From positions 4,781-68,780 of the forward strand of contig DATCHW010000047.1 of assembly GCA_036508135.1 (NCBI GenBank): a stretch of DNA of 64,000 nucleotides, written 5' to 3'. Origin of the DNA: DATCHW01 sp036508135. GTDB lineage: Bacteria > Bacteroidota > Ignavibacteria > Tepidaquicellales > Tepidaquicellaceae. The translations under genes were made by a program, and so were the position numbers. Position 1 is the first letter of the stretch. Each line of letters starts with the position of its first letter. Positions 15,987 through 25,186 of this stretch are shown here, piece by piece. The notes under the pieces are model-generated. The model saw only the letters and a list, made by a program, of their open reading frames with translations, did no database searches and was not told the DNA's origin.

Positions 15987-17303
15987 ATGTATATAAAAAG
16001 AAACATAGATATTGAACTTGAGAAGTGGAAAGCAGAAAGCAAGCATAAACCACTGTTAATAAGGGGTGCCAGACAGGTTGGAAAAACGGACACTATTAGA
16101 GAGTTCGGGAAAAATTTTGAGAATTTTATTGAGCTCAATTTTGAAGAAAGTCCCCGCTTAAAAACATTGTTTTCGGACGACCTATCGCCTGACGGAATTT
16201 GCGAAAATATCTCTGCAATTTATAAGACAAACATTATTCCGGGTAAGACATTGCTTTTCTTTGATGAAGTTCAGGAATGTCAGGAAGCAATTGCTTCACT
16301 TCGCTTTTTTTATGAAAAAATGCCCGAGCTGCATATCATTGCCGCAGGTTCACTTCTGGAATTTGCACTATCTGAAATACCGACATTTGGTGTTGGAAGA
16401 ATAAGGTCAATGTTTATGTTTCCTTTGAGTTTTTCTGAATTTCTTTCAGGAGCAGGTGAACATCAATTACTCGATAAAGTAAGGGAAGCAAAACCTAACA
16501 ATCCGATTAATGAGGTACTTCATTCCCGATTAATTGGATTAATCCAAAAATTCATTTGTCTTGGAGGAATGCCCGAAGTTATAGCTTCATATATAGAAAC
16601 CGGAAATCTACATCAATGTCAACAATTGCTCGATGACTTAATTATATCAATACAAACTGATTTTACAAAATACAAAAAGAAAACATCTGTAACTCTTTTA
16701 AATGAAGTATTCCAGTCTGTTGTATCACAGGCAGGTCAAAAATTTAAATTTTCAAAAACCGGTAGTCAGGCGAATCACAAACAGATTAAAGAAGCATTGC
16801 AATTATTGATTACGGCAGGACTTGTAATTCCGGTAACACATACTTCCGCAAACGGTATTCCATTAGGTGCAGGTGCAAATTCTCGGAGACAAAAAATGCT
16901 TGTGTATGACCCGGGAATTTTTCAACGAATTATGGGTCTTGATTTGGAAGATTATTTACTTTCAGATAAATTTGAAGCCGTGAATAAAGGAAATTTAGCA
17001 GAGCAGTTTGTAGGTTTGGAATTAATAAAATCGGAGTCATGCTACCGTAATCCGTCTTTATATTATTGGCACAGGGAAGCAAAAAGCAGTAATGCCGAAG
17101 TTGACTATGTTATCTCAATTTCACAGGAAATAGTGCCGGTTGAAGTCAAAGCAGGAACTAAAGGAGCTATGCAAAGTATGTTCTTGTTTTTACGGGAAAA
17201 AAATCTTCAAAAAGGAATTCGAATATCGAATGAGAATTTTTCTGTTTATGAAAACATTGAAGTTTATCCGTTATATGCTGTTGAAAACATAATTCAAAAG
17301 TGA
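15987..17303 (+). CDS. AAA_14/DUF4143 family ATPase
   Basis: The protein has 438 residues. An N-terminal P-loop domain has Walker A GARQVGKT (27-34) and Walker B LLFFDE (89-94), followed by the sensor-like AAGSLLEFAL. A helical middle part has FICLGGMPEVI. The C-terminal DUF4143 region (~300-430) has a PD-(D/E)xK-like pattern, AEVDYVISI...VPVEVKAG. Such ATPases are common, often in accessory DNA, and their substrate is unknown; defence or mobile-element roles are suspected for the family. It stands alone behind four 33-bp iterons. The ATG at 15987 gives the standard N terminus. Confidence 0.9.
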   Translation: MYIKRNIDIELEKWKAESKHKPLLIRGARQVGKTDTIREFGKNFENFIELNFEESPRLKTLFSDDLSPDGICENISAIYKTNIIPGKTLLFFDEVQECQEAIASLRFFYEKMPELHIIAAGSLLEFALSEIPTFGVGRIRSMFMFPLSFSEFLSGAGEHQLLDKVREAKPNNPINEVLHSRLIGLIQKFICLGGMPEVIASYIETGNLHQCQQLLDDLIISIQTDFTKYKKKTSVTLLNEVFQSVVSQAGQKFKFSKTGSQANHKQIKEALQLLITAGLVIPVTHTSANGIPLGAGANSRRQKMLVYDPGIFQRIMGLDLEDYLLSDKFEAVNKGNLAEQFVGLELIKSESCYRNPSLYYWHREAKSSNAEVDYVISISQEIVPVEVKAGTKGAMQSMFLFLREKNLQKGIRISNENFSVYENIEVYPLYAVENIIQK

Positions 17304-17705
17304 AAAGTCATTTTCTCCATATCCTTATTCCTTTTGTTGCTAAAATATTTTTTTCATTTTTACATCTTAGTCTGACGTTTGACATTTAGCTTTTAAAGTC
17401 TCACTTCTCAATCCTCACTCTCGTCCCAATTAAAGTTTCTGTAAACATATAGTTTACAAAACTTTAAGCTATTGTGGTTATTCCACCGAAAGATTATTAA
17501 CTTATCTAAAAGTATTCAAAACAAAGTAATCTTAACACAAAAAATGAGTAATTATCTTATCTATTAATAAATAATTTTAATATATCCGGCGGAGAAGCAT
17601 TTTCTATTCATCCGTTATTTTATTTTCATAACCAATGACTCCAAAAATTATGACTTGTTATTTGCATTACTAATGCATAAAATACCCCAATAACATATAA
17701 TACTA
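17304..17705. other. Gap between ATPase genes: YkuD scrap, hairpin and operator-like palindrome
   Basis: At 17401-17430 (minus strand) ten codons repeat the end of the YkuD relic (IGTRVRIEK plus stop). Directly beside it, 17432-17466 is a hairpin (AAAGTTT, GTAAAC/GTTTAC, AAACTTT) that looks like a decayed copy of the tRNA terminator. GCATTA-C-TAATGC (17664-17676) is a perfect inverted repeat 30 bases before the next start codon and is a candidate operator. The rest is AT-rich with no gene. Confidence 0.55.
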
Positions 17706-18956
17706 ATGAATAAATATATTTTAAATCAGGTAATAATTGATCAGGAAGAAATATTTAAAAGGAAAGAAAAATTAGTCGAAAGGGAAATTGGTAAAAATTT
17801 TATATCCTCTCCGAAAATATCTGTCATAACTGGTGTACGCAGATGCGGAAAATCAACATTGATGAAATTATTATCTGAAAATTATGAGAATTATTTTTAT
17901 TTCAATTTTGAAGATGAACGACTCCTGGATTTTAATCATGAAAATTTCAATGATTTGCTTGAACTGGCTTATGAGTTATACGGCAGTAAAATTGATGCAT
18001 TCTTTTTTGATGAGATTCAAAATGTTACCGGTTGGGAAAAATTTGTACGAAGACTTTTTTCGGAAAAGAAAAAAGTTTATATTACGGGGAGCAACTCTAA
18101 ACTTCTGAGTTCTGAATTTTCTACAAGTCTTACAGGAAGATATGTCAAGACAGAGTTATACCCGTTTTCATTTAAAGAATTTCTGAAAATCAGCGATGTC
18201 GAATTAAAGACAAATCTGACGACTGCAAATAGAGCAGAGTTGAAAAAATATTTTAATGAATATATTTCTATTGGAGGATTTCCGGAAGTGATTAAGAGTA
18301 AAGACAAAAATGAGTTGTCACAATTGTACCAGGATGTACTTGTAAAAGACTTAATTGTGAGGTTTGGTATTAGAGATACAAAAAGTTTCCGGGAATTAGC
18401 ATTATATTTACTTTCAAATATATCATCATTATATAGTTATAATAACCTTGCGAAACTTCTGAGTATAAAAAGTACAAATTCCGTAAAAAATTATATAGAA
18501 TTTCTTGAAGAGGCATATTTGTTTTTAAGTGTTCCCAAATATGAATTTTTTTTGAAAAAGCAAATCGTACGAAATAAGAAAATTTACACTATTGATACGG
18601 GAATATTTAATGCTGTATCATTCAGCTTTTCAGAAAATAGGGGAAAACTGCTTGAAAATATTGTACTGCTTGAACTGAAAAGAAATGCAAAAGATGTATA
18701 TTATTTTAAAAATATCAAAGAATGCGATTTTATTGTTTCAAAGGATAATCGATTGCATTCAACAATTCAGGTTACGGAAGTATTAAATAAATCAAATCAG
18801 GATAGAGAAATAAATGGACTCATCGAAGCAATAACTGACTTGAAAGTAAAAAATGGATTCATATTAACTTATGACCAATTTGATGAATTTACGATTGGTA
18901 AACATAAAATTAAGGTATTACCAATATGGTACTGGATTATATTTGGTACAAATTAA
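17706..18956 (+). CDS. AAA_14/DUF4143 family ATPase, divergent paralogue
   Basis: The protein has 416 residues with the same architecture as its upstream neighbour but low identity. Walker A is GVRRCGKST (42-50), Walker B is DAFFFDEIQ (96-104) and the following segment is VYITGSNSKLL. FNEYISIGGFPEVIKS lies in the middle, and the C-terminal DUF4143 part has ECDFIVSK and IQVTEV. Two such ATPases side by side in one cassette suggest separate acquisitions and not a recent duplication. Its stop codon directly abuts a tRNA-Glu fragment (18957), so its 3' end may have been shaped by the integration event. Confidence 0.9.
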   Translation: MNKYILNQVIIDQEEIFKRKEKLVEREIGKNFISSPKISVITGVRRCGKSTLMKLLSENYENYFYFNFEDERLLDFNHENFNDLLELAYELYGSKIDAFFFDEIQNVTGWEKFVRRLFSEKKKVYITGSNSKLLSSEFSTSLTGRYVKTELYPFSFKEFLKISDVELKTNLTTANRAELKKYFNEYISIGGFPEVIKSKDKNELSQLYQDVLVKDLIVRFGIRDTKSFRELALYLLSNISSLYSYNNLAKLLSIKSTNSVKNYIEFLEEAYLFLSVPKYEFFLKKQIVRNKKIYTIDTGIFNAVSFSFSENRGKLLENIVLLELKRNAKDVYYFKNIKECDFIVSKDNRLHSTIQVTEVLNKSNQDREINGLIEAITDLKVKNGFILTYDQFDEFTIGKHKIKVLPIWYWIIFGTN

Positions 18957-19036
18957 GAAGACATCCCGGGAACCCGGGAATTCCCATTGGGAGTGCAACT
19001 CTAAAGCCCTGTAAACATTATATTTACAGGGCTTTT
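18957..19036 (+). repeat. tRNA-Glu 3'-half fragment and terminator (copy 2)
   Basis: GAAGACATCCCGGGAACCCGG and CCATTGGGAGTGCAA (to 18998) align with the decayed tRNA half of copy 1. The hairpin CCCTGTAAA/TTTACAGGGC with a T run follows (19003-19036). The anticodon arm is lost, because the ATPase frame runs right up to this point. Confidence 0.65.
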
Positions 19037-19080
19037 TTGTTTTAATATTTTTCCCACTAACACTTTCGTGAGCACTTTTT

Positions 19081-19185
19081 TCAAAAATGAACCAGATTTT
19101 TCTCGTTCAAATTATTTCTAATGACATCAGTTTTTTTATTAAGGTAATATTTTGTGGATTGTTCATTAATGGTAATAAAAGTAGC
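19081..19185 (-). pseudogene. C-terminal relic of a tyrosine recombinase (copy 1)
   Basis: A 34-codon minus-strand frame reads TINEQSTKYYLNKKTDVIRN and continues NLNEKNLVHF before its stop. It matches residue for residue most of the longer relic at 20948-21109, which contains the recognisable integrase end. Everything upstream is gone, replaced by the promoter of the T9SS gene at 19255. Base differences between the two relics mostly keep the residue, so they diverged while still coding. Confidence 0.65.
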
Positions 19186-19254
19186 TTAAAACTAATAAAG
19201 ATTCAGTTTAATACATTTTATATTTAGTACTTATATAAACTCAAATCAATCATT

Positions 19255-20532
19255 ATGAAAAAATTAATATACACCTTAGCGCTCTTAATCATTATACATT
19301 GCACATTGATAATTGATAATTGTCAGAGCCAGTGGTCGGAACAAGTTTCCGGAGTAACATCTTATTTATATTCTGTTTCAGCGACAGATAACAACGTCGT
19401 CTGGATATGCGGAGCAGGCGGTAAAGTTCTTAGAACTACTAACGGCGGAACAAACTGGAGTTTAACAACATCTCCAAATGCCGCTTTAGATTTATACAAT
19501 ATCTGTGGGATTGATGCTAATACTGCATTAGTCACCGGTTCCGGTACTACAGCGTATGTTTATAAAACTATAAATGGTGGTGCAAACTGGACATTGGTAT
19601 TTTCACAGGTTGGAGGATTTATGAATACAATTTCACGTGTGAACTTCGTTAATAATGATGCACTGTTAATGACAGGCGACCCTGTAGGTGGAAGATGGTC
19701 TTTGTGGCAGAGCACCAATGCAGGAACCAACTGGGATTCAACAGACATGTATCTTCCGCAATCAGGGACCGAGACAGGTTATAACAACTCATTCGATTAC
19801 TGGCCGCCAGATTATGTTACAACAATCTGGTTTGGTACAAACAATTCCAGAATATATAAATTTAGTAACGGTCAGGGCTGGACTACCCAGTCAACAGGAA
19901 CACAGACAGACATCCTTGCAATATTCTTCTATGATTCGCTGGGTGGCGCTGCAGGTAGTACTACAGGAGGCTTATATACTACAGATGGCGGACAAAACTG
20001 GGGTAACAACCCTACTTATATTGGAAGCGGAAGTATAAACGGGATTGCTTTTACACATGAAGGTGCGTATTACACAAGAGGCAGTTCTGTATATTTCTCA
20101 CCAACAGGTTATATATTTACTGCGGCAACGACTCAAACAGGAACGTATACTCATCTTGCAAAACCAAATTCAATTTCCAGTAATAATCTCTGGGCAATCA
20201 GAAACAACGGAGGGATTTCGAAATACACTTCATCGGTAGGAATAACGCCAATAAGCACAGAAATACCGGCTAAATATTCTTTATCTCAAAACTATCCGAA
20301 CCCATTTAACCCGACAACAACAATGAAGTTTGATATTCCAAAGTCAGGATATGTCAAACTTAATATATACGATATAAATGGAAGGATACTTGAATGTTTA
20401 GTAAACGAAGAAATGAATCCAGGGATTTATGAAGTTAACTGGAATGCCACCCATTATCCAAGCGGAGTTTATTTTTATAGATTAACTACGGACTTTTACA
20501 GCGAAACGAAGAAGATGATATTGATGAAGTAA
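19255..20532 (+). CDS. T9SS-exported Ycf48-like propeller protein
   Basis: The protein has 425 residues with a signal peptide (~1-25). About six or seven Ycf48-type repeats with GGTNW/GGANW turns (for example VLRTTNGGTNW and YKTINGGANWTLVF) suggest one propeller. A type A sorting domain runs from ~332 (KYSLSQNYPNPFNPTT) to LMK. Ycf48 itself is a photosystem II assembly factor, but in T9SS bacteria the fold is used in exported proteins of unknown ligand. It is the single cargo gene of its cassette and shares the MKKLIYTLA start and the downstream terminator with the gene at 13007. Confidence 0.87.
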   Translation: MKKLIYTLALLIIIHCTLIIDNCQSQWSEQVSGVTSYLYSVSATDNNVVWICGAGGKVLRTTNGGTNWSLTTSPNAALDLYNICGIDANTALVTGSGTTAYVYKTINGGANWTLVFSQVGGFMNTISRVNFVNNDALLMTGDPVGGRWSLWQSTNAGTNWDSTDMYLPQSGTETGYNNSFDYWPPDYVTTIWFGTNNSRIYKFSNGQGWTTQSTGTQTDILAIFFYDSLGGAAGSTTGGLYTTDGGQNWGNNPTYIGSGSINGIAFTHEGAYYTRGSSVYFSPTGYIFTAATTQTGTYTHLAKPNSISSNNLWAIRNNGGISKYTSSVGITPISTEIPAKYSLSQNYPNPFNPTTTMKFDIPKSGYVKLNIYDINGRILECLVNEEMNPGIYEVNWNATHYPSGVYFYRLTTDFYSETKKMILMK

Positions 20533-20555
20533 GAATTTGGTTGACTTTAATATTG

Positions 20556-20586
20556 AAAGCCGGGAGTTTTACTTCCGGCTTTTTTT
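20556..20586 (+). terminator. Rho-independent terminator
   Basis: AAAGCCGG/CCGGCTTT stem followed by seven T. It is homologous to the terminator at 15271-15304, and the similarity continues for ~150 bases downstream to the tRNA fragment, so the whole 3' flank is duplicated between the two cassettes. Confidence 0.85.
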
Positions 20587-20703
20587 ATGAAATATCAGAA
20601 ATAGATAATAGAATTTTGCAATATCAGACAAAGACAAAAAGAAGAGATTGAGAAAATAACTAATGAATTTATTTGAAAGCATCCGACGAAATATTGAAAA
20701 AAA

Positions 20704-20905
20704 TCCGTTATCATTTTCGTTAGCACTTTTTCAAAAAATGGGGTAAAAAAGGGTACATTAGGGAAAACAAAAACGCTGAAAACCCCAGTATTTATGCATA
20801 TTCGCAACATCGAGTGACTCTTTCACAGGGAAAACACGGGTTCGAATCCCGTTGGGAGCGCCAGATTAACGTCCTGTAAATTATATAAGTTACAGGGCAT
20901 TTTTA
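20704..20905 (+). repeat. tRNA-Glu 3'-half fragment with arm and terminator (copy 3, best preserved)
   Basis: The left arm 20704-20816 matches copies 1 and 4. The tRNA half 20817-20863 differs from the intact gene by one base in the anticodon stem (CACAGGG for CACAGTG) and keeps the complete T arm, acceptor strand and CCA. A hairpin CCTGTAA/TTACAGG follows (20873-20896). The exact join at ACTCTTTCAC marks the crossover at the anticodon loop. Confidence 0.85.
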
Positions 20906-20947
20906 ATTACTTAAAATTTTCCGTTAGCAGTTTTGTTAGCACTTTTT

Positions 20948-21109
20948 TCAAAAATGATCGAGATTTATTCTATTTAAATTGTTTCTTATTACGTCAGTCT
21001 TTTTATTAAGATAGTACTTGGAAGTGGTATTTACAGTAGTATGAGCCAAAAGATAAGAAACAACGGTTTCGTCAATTCCTTCATCCATTACCTTTGTCGC
21101 AAAGCTTTT
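20948..21109 (-). pseudogene. C-terminal relic of a tyrosine recombinase (copy 2)
   Basis: The 53-codon frame reads KSFATKVMDEGIDETVVSYL, then LAHTTVNTTSKYYLNKKTD, ending NRINLDHF. The SFAT start, the LAHTTVNTT block and the following Tyr are the C-terminal catalytic region of phage-type integrases (usual form LGHTSxxTTxxYxH). The box with the second Arg and the whole N terminus are missing. Removing one frameshift after HF extends the frame to a later stop at the tRNA terminator. It points toward the tRNA fragment, the usual arrangement for an integrase next to its attachment site. Confidence 0.75.
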
Positions 21110-21171
21110 CTTTTGAAATATCATTTACTATTCGAGTCATGGTTTCCTTTTTCTGATTTTATTTTCTTTTT

Positions 21172-22506
21172 TTAATACAATCTTATACCTATTGCGGATT
21201 TCAATTTATAAGTATTCAACAGGTAATCAATTTTTGCTTTTAAAAGTAAAAAATGGCTTTCCGAAACATTTGTTGAAGCATCCAGCAAGTCAAGATTTGT
21301 AATTGCACCGTCTTTAAAATTTATGTCTGCAAGTGAATACGCTTCCTGTGCCAGTGATAATTGAAGTTTAAATTGTTCTAATTTCTTTTGTGAAGTTTTT
21401 AAATTCTCTAAGTTTTCAATTACTTCATTTTCAATTTTTCTTTTTTGAATTTCAATCTCATAGTTATCTTCAATTATTTTAGATTCAGAAAGTAAAAGAT
21501 TATTTTTATTCCTTCCGAAGTCTAAAACGGGCAGGACTATTCCTATGCCCGCAATATAATTTGCAGTAAGTGTGTTGAAATCAGGAAAATAACCATTTTT
21601 CCACCCTCCGGAAACAAATACATTAATAACCGGATAATTCTGAGCTTTTACAACCTGGTAATTTAATTCTTCGAGTGTTGTTTTTTCAATTGCAATTTCC
21701 ATTTCAATTCTATGCCCGATTGCATAAGAGATGAGAGAATCATCCTGGACTCCGATAATTGCAGCATTTGTATCAGTCTTTATATTGTTCGACGAATAAA
21801 CCGGTTTTCCTAATAAAGAATTTAATACTGATAGCTGTATTTTTAAAAGGCTTTCAATATCTGTTTTCTGGCTTTCAATATTTGATATCCGGACCTGGGT
21901 TGTAAGTATTTCATAGCGGATTGCCGAACCTGTCTCCCTCTTCTTCGTTACAAAATCGAGGTGCTTCTGTAAATCATATAATTGTTCATCCTTAATTTTT
22001 ATTGCTTCCTGCAAATAGATAATTGAGTAATAACAGTTTACTGTAGTCAGCGCTAACGATTGTTTTACCTGTTCAAGCTTTTGCCTGGCAAGAACAATAT
22101 TTTCATTTTGATAATCAACATTTCTCGAAGTTTTACCAAAATCAAATATGTTCTTACTTATATTAAGTGATGTATTATAATTATCTGCAGGATAAAGGTC
22201 AAAAGTACTTGACCCAAACGACATTGACGAAACAGGTCCCAACCTTGTGTATGAAGCATTGAAATCGAGAAATGGATAGTTACTGGTTTTTGCAATGTCT
22301 GTTTTAATCCTGGCTTCATTTATAGTCTCCTCAATTTCTTTTACAGACGGATGGCTTTGAATTACATATTTTATTGCTTCATTAATAGTGAGTGTATCAA
22401 CGGAATTATTATCAGAGGTTTTTTTTCCCTGGGTGTAAGCCAGTGAAACTCCGGAAATGAGAAATATTATTATTAGAATATATATATCAATTTTTCTTTT
22501 TTTCAT
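21172..22506 (-). CDS. TolC-family outer-membrane efflux protein
   Basis: The protein has 444 residues with a signal peptide (~1-26). Two long coiled-coil-rich halves are typical of OEP/TolC proteins, with LDASTNVSESHFLLLKAKID near the C terminus. It forms the trimeric outer-membrane channel of a tripartite pump. It is the last gene of the marR-hlyD-MFS-tolC operon, and its start overlaps the MFS stop by 4 bases, indicating translational coupling. Confidence 0.9.
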   Translation of the reverse strand: MKKRKIDIYILIIIFLISGVSLAYTQGKKTSDNNSVDTLTINEAIKYVIQSHPSVKEIEETINEARIKTDIAKTSNYPFLDFNASYTRLGPVSSMSFGSSTFDLYPADNYNTSLNISKNIFDFGKTSRNVDYQNENIVLARQKLEQVKQSLALTTVNCYYSIIYLQEAIKIKDEQLYDLQKHLDFVTKKRETGSAIRYEILTTQVRISNIESQKTDIESLLKIQLSVLNSLLGKPVYSSNNIKTDTNAAIIGVQDDSLISYAIGHRIEMEIAIEKTTLEELNYQVVKAQNYPVINVFVSGGWKNGYFPDFNTLTANYIAGIGIVLPVLDFGRNKNNLLLSESKIIEDNYEIEIQKRKIENEVIENLENLKTSQKKLEQFKLQLSLAQEAYSLADINFKDGAITNLDLLDASTNVSESHFLLLKAKIDYLLNTYKLKSAIGIRLY

Positions 22507-24122
22507 ATTCTTTGTGTTTTAATGCTTTTAAGTTTCTTCTTTGAATGCAGAAAGAAAACCGGTATTCCTCCTATTAAGGTCAGTCCTGCAGCAATAAGAA
22601 AATCGTCATCAATACCCTGAATGTAAGCCTGATTAGTCAGGTTCATACTAATGAGTGCCCGGCTTTGTTTTTGTGCAACCTGCAGCGGACTTCCAGTTCG
22701 TTTTTCTATGTAATAATTTAAATTATTTGTAACGTTATGTAATTCCTGAGAATTAATTTTGATAGATTCGCCGAACATTTGTACGTGATAATTAATTCTT
22801 GTTGAAAGGATTGTTGCTAGAATGGCAACACCAAAACTTCCACCGAGCTGACGTATTATGTTAAATAAGCTTGAAGCCTGACCCATTTTTGAGTGAGGTA
22901 TTTCAAGCATTGAAACAGTGGTCAACGGCGTGAATATCATTCCTAAACCGACTCCTCTGATATAAAGAGATACCATAATAAAATTATGCTCAGTAAGAAA
23001 AGAGAAAGTACTGTTCAGATAAAAGCTGATTGCAAATAATACAATACCGATTAAGATTAATATCTTAGGACTTGTTTTATCTGAGAGTATTCCCACAAAA
23101 GGAGATATACCGCCCTGAATAAAACCAATAGGAAGAAATACTGCGCCGGATTGCAATGCAGAATAGCCAAGTGAATTCTGTAAATAAAGCGGGAGAAGAA
23201 ATGTACTTCCAAACATTCCGACACCAAAAATGAATAGTGTAATATTACTTATTAAATAATTATGATTAGCAAAAAGCTTTAAGTCTATTAAGGGTTCTTT
23301 TACCAAAAGTTCGGTAGTTATAAAAACTGTCAGTGAAATTGCAGATATAGCCAAGCAAAACAAAATATACGGAGCAGACCAGCCTTCGGAATTCGTTGCA
23401 GCAGTGCTTTCAGAGAAAGCGTACAAAATAAATGGCAGAAAAATACTGATAGAAAGAAAACCTATTAAATCAAATTTACGAACAATCTTGCTGACGTATT
23501 CTTTTTGAATAATCATCGTAATAACTATTCCAATAATTCCAACAGGTATATTCACATCGAATATGAGCTGCCAGTTAAAGTTATCGACAAGATAACCGCC
23601 TATTAACGGTCCGAATGAAACTGATGCAGCTGCAGCAACTGACCAGAACCCTAATGCAATACCTCTGCGAGCAGGAGGAAACTCACGTGTAATAATTGCC
23701 ATACCAATAGGCATAAGGCATCCGCCTCCAAGCCCCTGAATTATTCTTGATACAATAAGAAAATATTCTTCGCTAGCGAAACCGCATAAGAATGAGCCAA
23801 AAGTGAAAAGAAACAGACCAAAAATGTACATTCTTTTGTATCCGAATTTATCTGCGAGCCAGCCCGAAGCAGGTAAGCTCAGTGCCATTGCCAGCATATA
23901 CCCGGTAACAACCCATTCTATTTTATCAAGACCAACACCGAATGATGCCATTATTTTTGGCAAACCCACATTAACAATGGTAGAATCTAAAACTACCATA
24001 AAAGTACCAATCATAATGTTAGCCAGAACAAACCATTTATAGAATGAGCTGTCCGGATGGAAGTGCGACTTCCTTAGATTAAGTAGTTTACTAGGGTTCT
24101 TTAAAATGTTTAATAAAGACAT
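22503..24122 (-). CDS. DHA2-family MFS multidrug transporter (EmrB/QacA type)
   Basis: The protein has 539 residues and about 14 membrane segments. MFS motif A is seen as GWLADKFGYKRM, the family start VVLDSTIVNVGLPKI follows the first segment, and RIIQGLGGGCLMPIGMAII matches motif B. EmrB-type permeases export hydrophobic compounds by proton antiport together with an EmrA-type adaptor and a TolC channel, all three of which are encoded here in order. The substrate cannot be read from the sequence. Confidence 0.92.
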   Translation of the reverse strand: MSLLNILKNPSKLLNLRKSHFHPDSSFYKWFVLANIMIGTFMVVLDSTIVNVGLPKIMASFGVGLDKIEWVVTGYMLAMALSLPASGWLADKFGYKRMYIFGLFLFTFGSFLCGFASEEYFLIVSRIIQGLGGGCLMPIGMAIITREFPPARRGIALGFWSVAAAASVSFGPLIGGYLVDNFNWQLIFDVNIPVGIIGIVITMIIQKEYVSKIVRKFDLIGFLSISIFLPFILYAFSESTAATNSEGWSAPYILFCLAISAISLTVFITTELLVKEPLIDLKLFANHNYLISNITLFIFGVGMFGSTFLLPLYLQNSLGYSALQSGAVFLPIGFIQGGISPFVGILSDKTSPKILILIGIVLFAISFYLNSTFSFLTEHNFIMVSLYIRGVGLGMIFTPLTTVSMLEIPHSKMGQASSLFNIIRQLGGSFGVAILATILSTRINYHVQMFGESIKINSQELHNVTNNLNYYIEKRTGSPLQVAQKQSRALISMNLTNQAYIQGIDDDFLIAAGLTLIGGIPVFFLHSKKKLKSIKTQRI

Positions 24123-24124
24123 CT

Positions 24125-25174
24125 CTATTTAATTATTTTTATTTCGGCAGACATTCCTGTCATGAATTTATATGAACTTATATTATTTTCGTTATCAACC
24201 TGTTCGATGGAAATTTTTAAGGGTACACGCTGTGTAACTTTAGTAAAGTTTCCGGATGCATTATTAGGGGGAATCAAAGAAAACTGAGAAGCAGTGTTTG
24301 AGCCTATAAAGAAAATTTTACCTGAGAAAGTTACGCCGGGATAAGTGTCGATTGAAAATAGAGTTTTCTGATTCAAATATATTTTATCCATTTTTGTCTC
24401 TTCCAGAAAGGCGGATACCCAGAAATTACGGTTATCAGTAACAGCAAAAATTGATTGTCCCGGTTGAACAATATCGCCGGTCAATAACCAGCGTTTTGCA
24501 ATAACACCATCCATAGGGGCATAAATTTTTGTATTCTGCAGTTGTGCTTCTATTATACCGATTTGTGATTCTGAGTTTTCGATTGAAGCAAGAGTACTCC
24601 CTATCTGAGCTTTTGAAACCTGAAGCTGCGTATTTGCTGCGTCTAATTGTGCTTTGGATGATTCATATGCTTTCTGTATATGCTGGTATTGCTCTTTTGA
24701 TATAACATCCTGATTAAACTGGTCTTTTGCTCTATCAAAATCTTCAAGTGTCTTTTCGTAATTCACATTAAGCACTTTAATATTTTCCTTGTCGTATTTG
24801 TATTTTGCTTCTGCTAATATTTTAGAAGCTATTGTTTGTTGTTGAGAAGTTATTGTCTGCTGTTTTTGAGCCATAAGGTCAGTACTGTCCAGTTCAACCA
24901 TCAACATTCCCTTTTTTACAGAATCTCCTTCATCAGCATAAAGATGAACAATACGTCCCATCATTTTAGAGCTAACCGATACTTCATCTGAATCTACGTG
25001 AGCATCGTCTGTTCTGATATATTTAGAATAATCTATATACCAATAAACTGCTAAAGTTAAAACAAGAATTATTATAAGTGACAGAGGTATGTAAACTTTC
25101 CATCGTCTTTTCTTCTTTTCTGTGATATTTATATCTCCACTATCGTTTACGGGTTTATCGTTATTGTTTGCCAT
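24125..25174 (-). CDS. HlyD/EmrA-family membrane fusion protein
   Basis: The protein has 349 residues. One N-terminal membrane anchor (~27-48) is followed by the first half of the lipoyl-like barrel (VSSKMMGRIVHLYADEGDSV), a long Gln-rich coiled-coil hairpin (~95-195) and the second half (IYAPMDGVIAKRWLLTGDIV). The beta-barrel end closes with a GMSAEIKI phrase. It bridges the MFS pump to TolC. It starts 12 bp after the MarR gene and ends 2 bp before the MFS gene. Confidence 0.92.
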   Translation of the reverse strand: MANNNDKPVNDSGDINITEKKKRRWKVYIPLSLIIILVLTLAVYWYIDYSKYIRTDDAHVDSDEVSVSSKMMGRIVHLYADEGDSVKKGMLMVELDSTDLMAQKQQTITSQQQTIASKILAEAKYKYDKENIKVLNVNYEKTLEDFDRAKDQFNQDVISKEQYQHIQKAYESSKAQLDAANTQLQVSKAQIGSTLASIENSESQIGIIEAQLQNTKIYAPMDGVIAKRWLLTGDIVQPGQSIFAVTDNRNFWVSAFLEETKMDKIYLNQKTLFSIDTYPGVTFSGKIFFIGSNTASQFSLIPPNNASGNFTKVTQRVPLKISIEQVDNENNISSYKFMTGMSAEIKIIK

Positions 25175-25186
25175 TTAATTAAGTTA

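Noticed and set aside
20595..20810. 71-codon minus-strand ORF next to tRNA fragment copy 3
   Set aside because: It lies in the repeated arm and 3' flank, is low-complexity and hydrophobic, and is broken in the other copies. At most its middle preserves a scrap of the integrase end.
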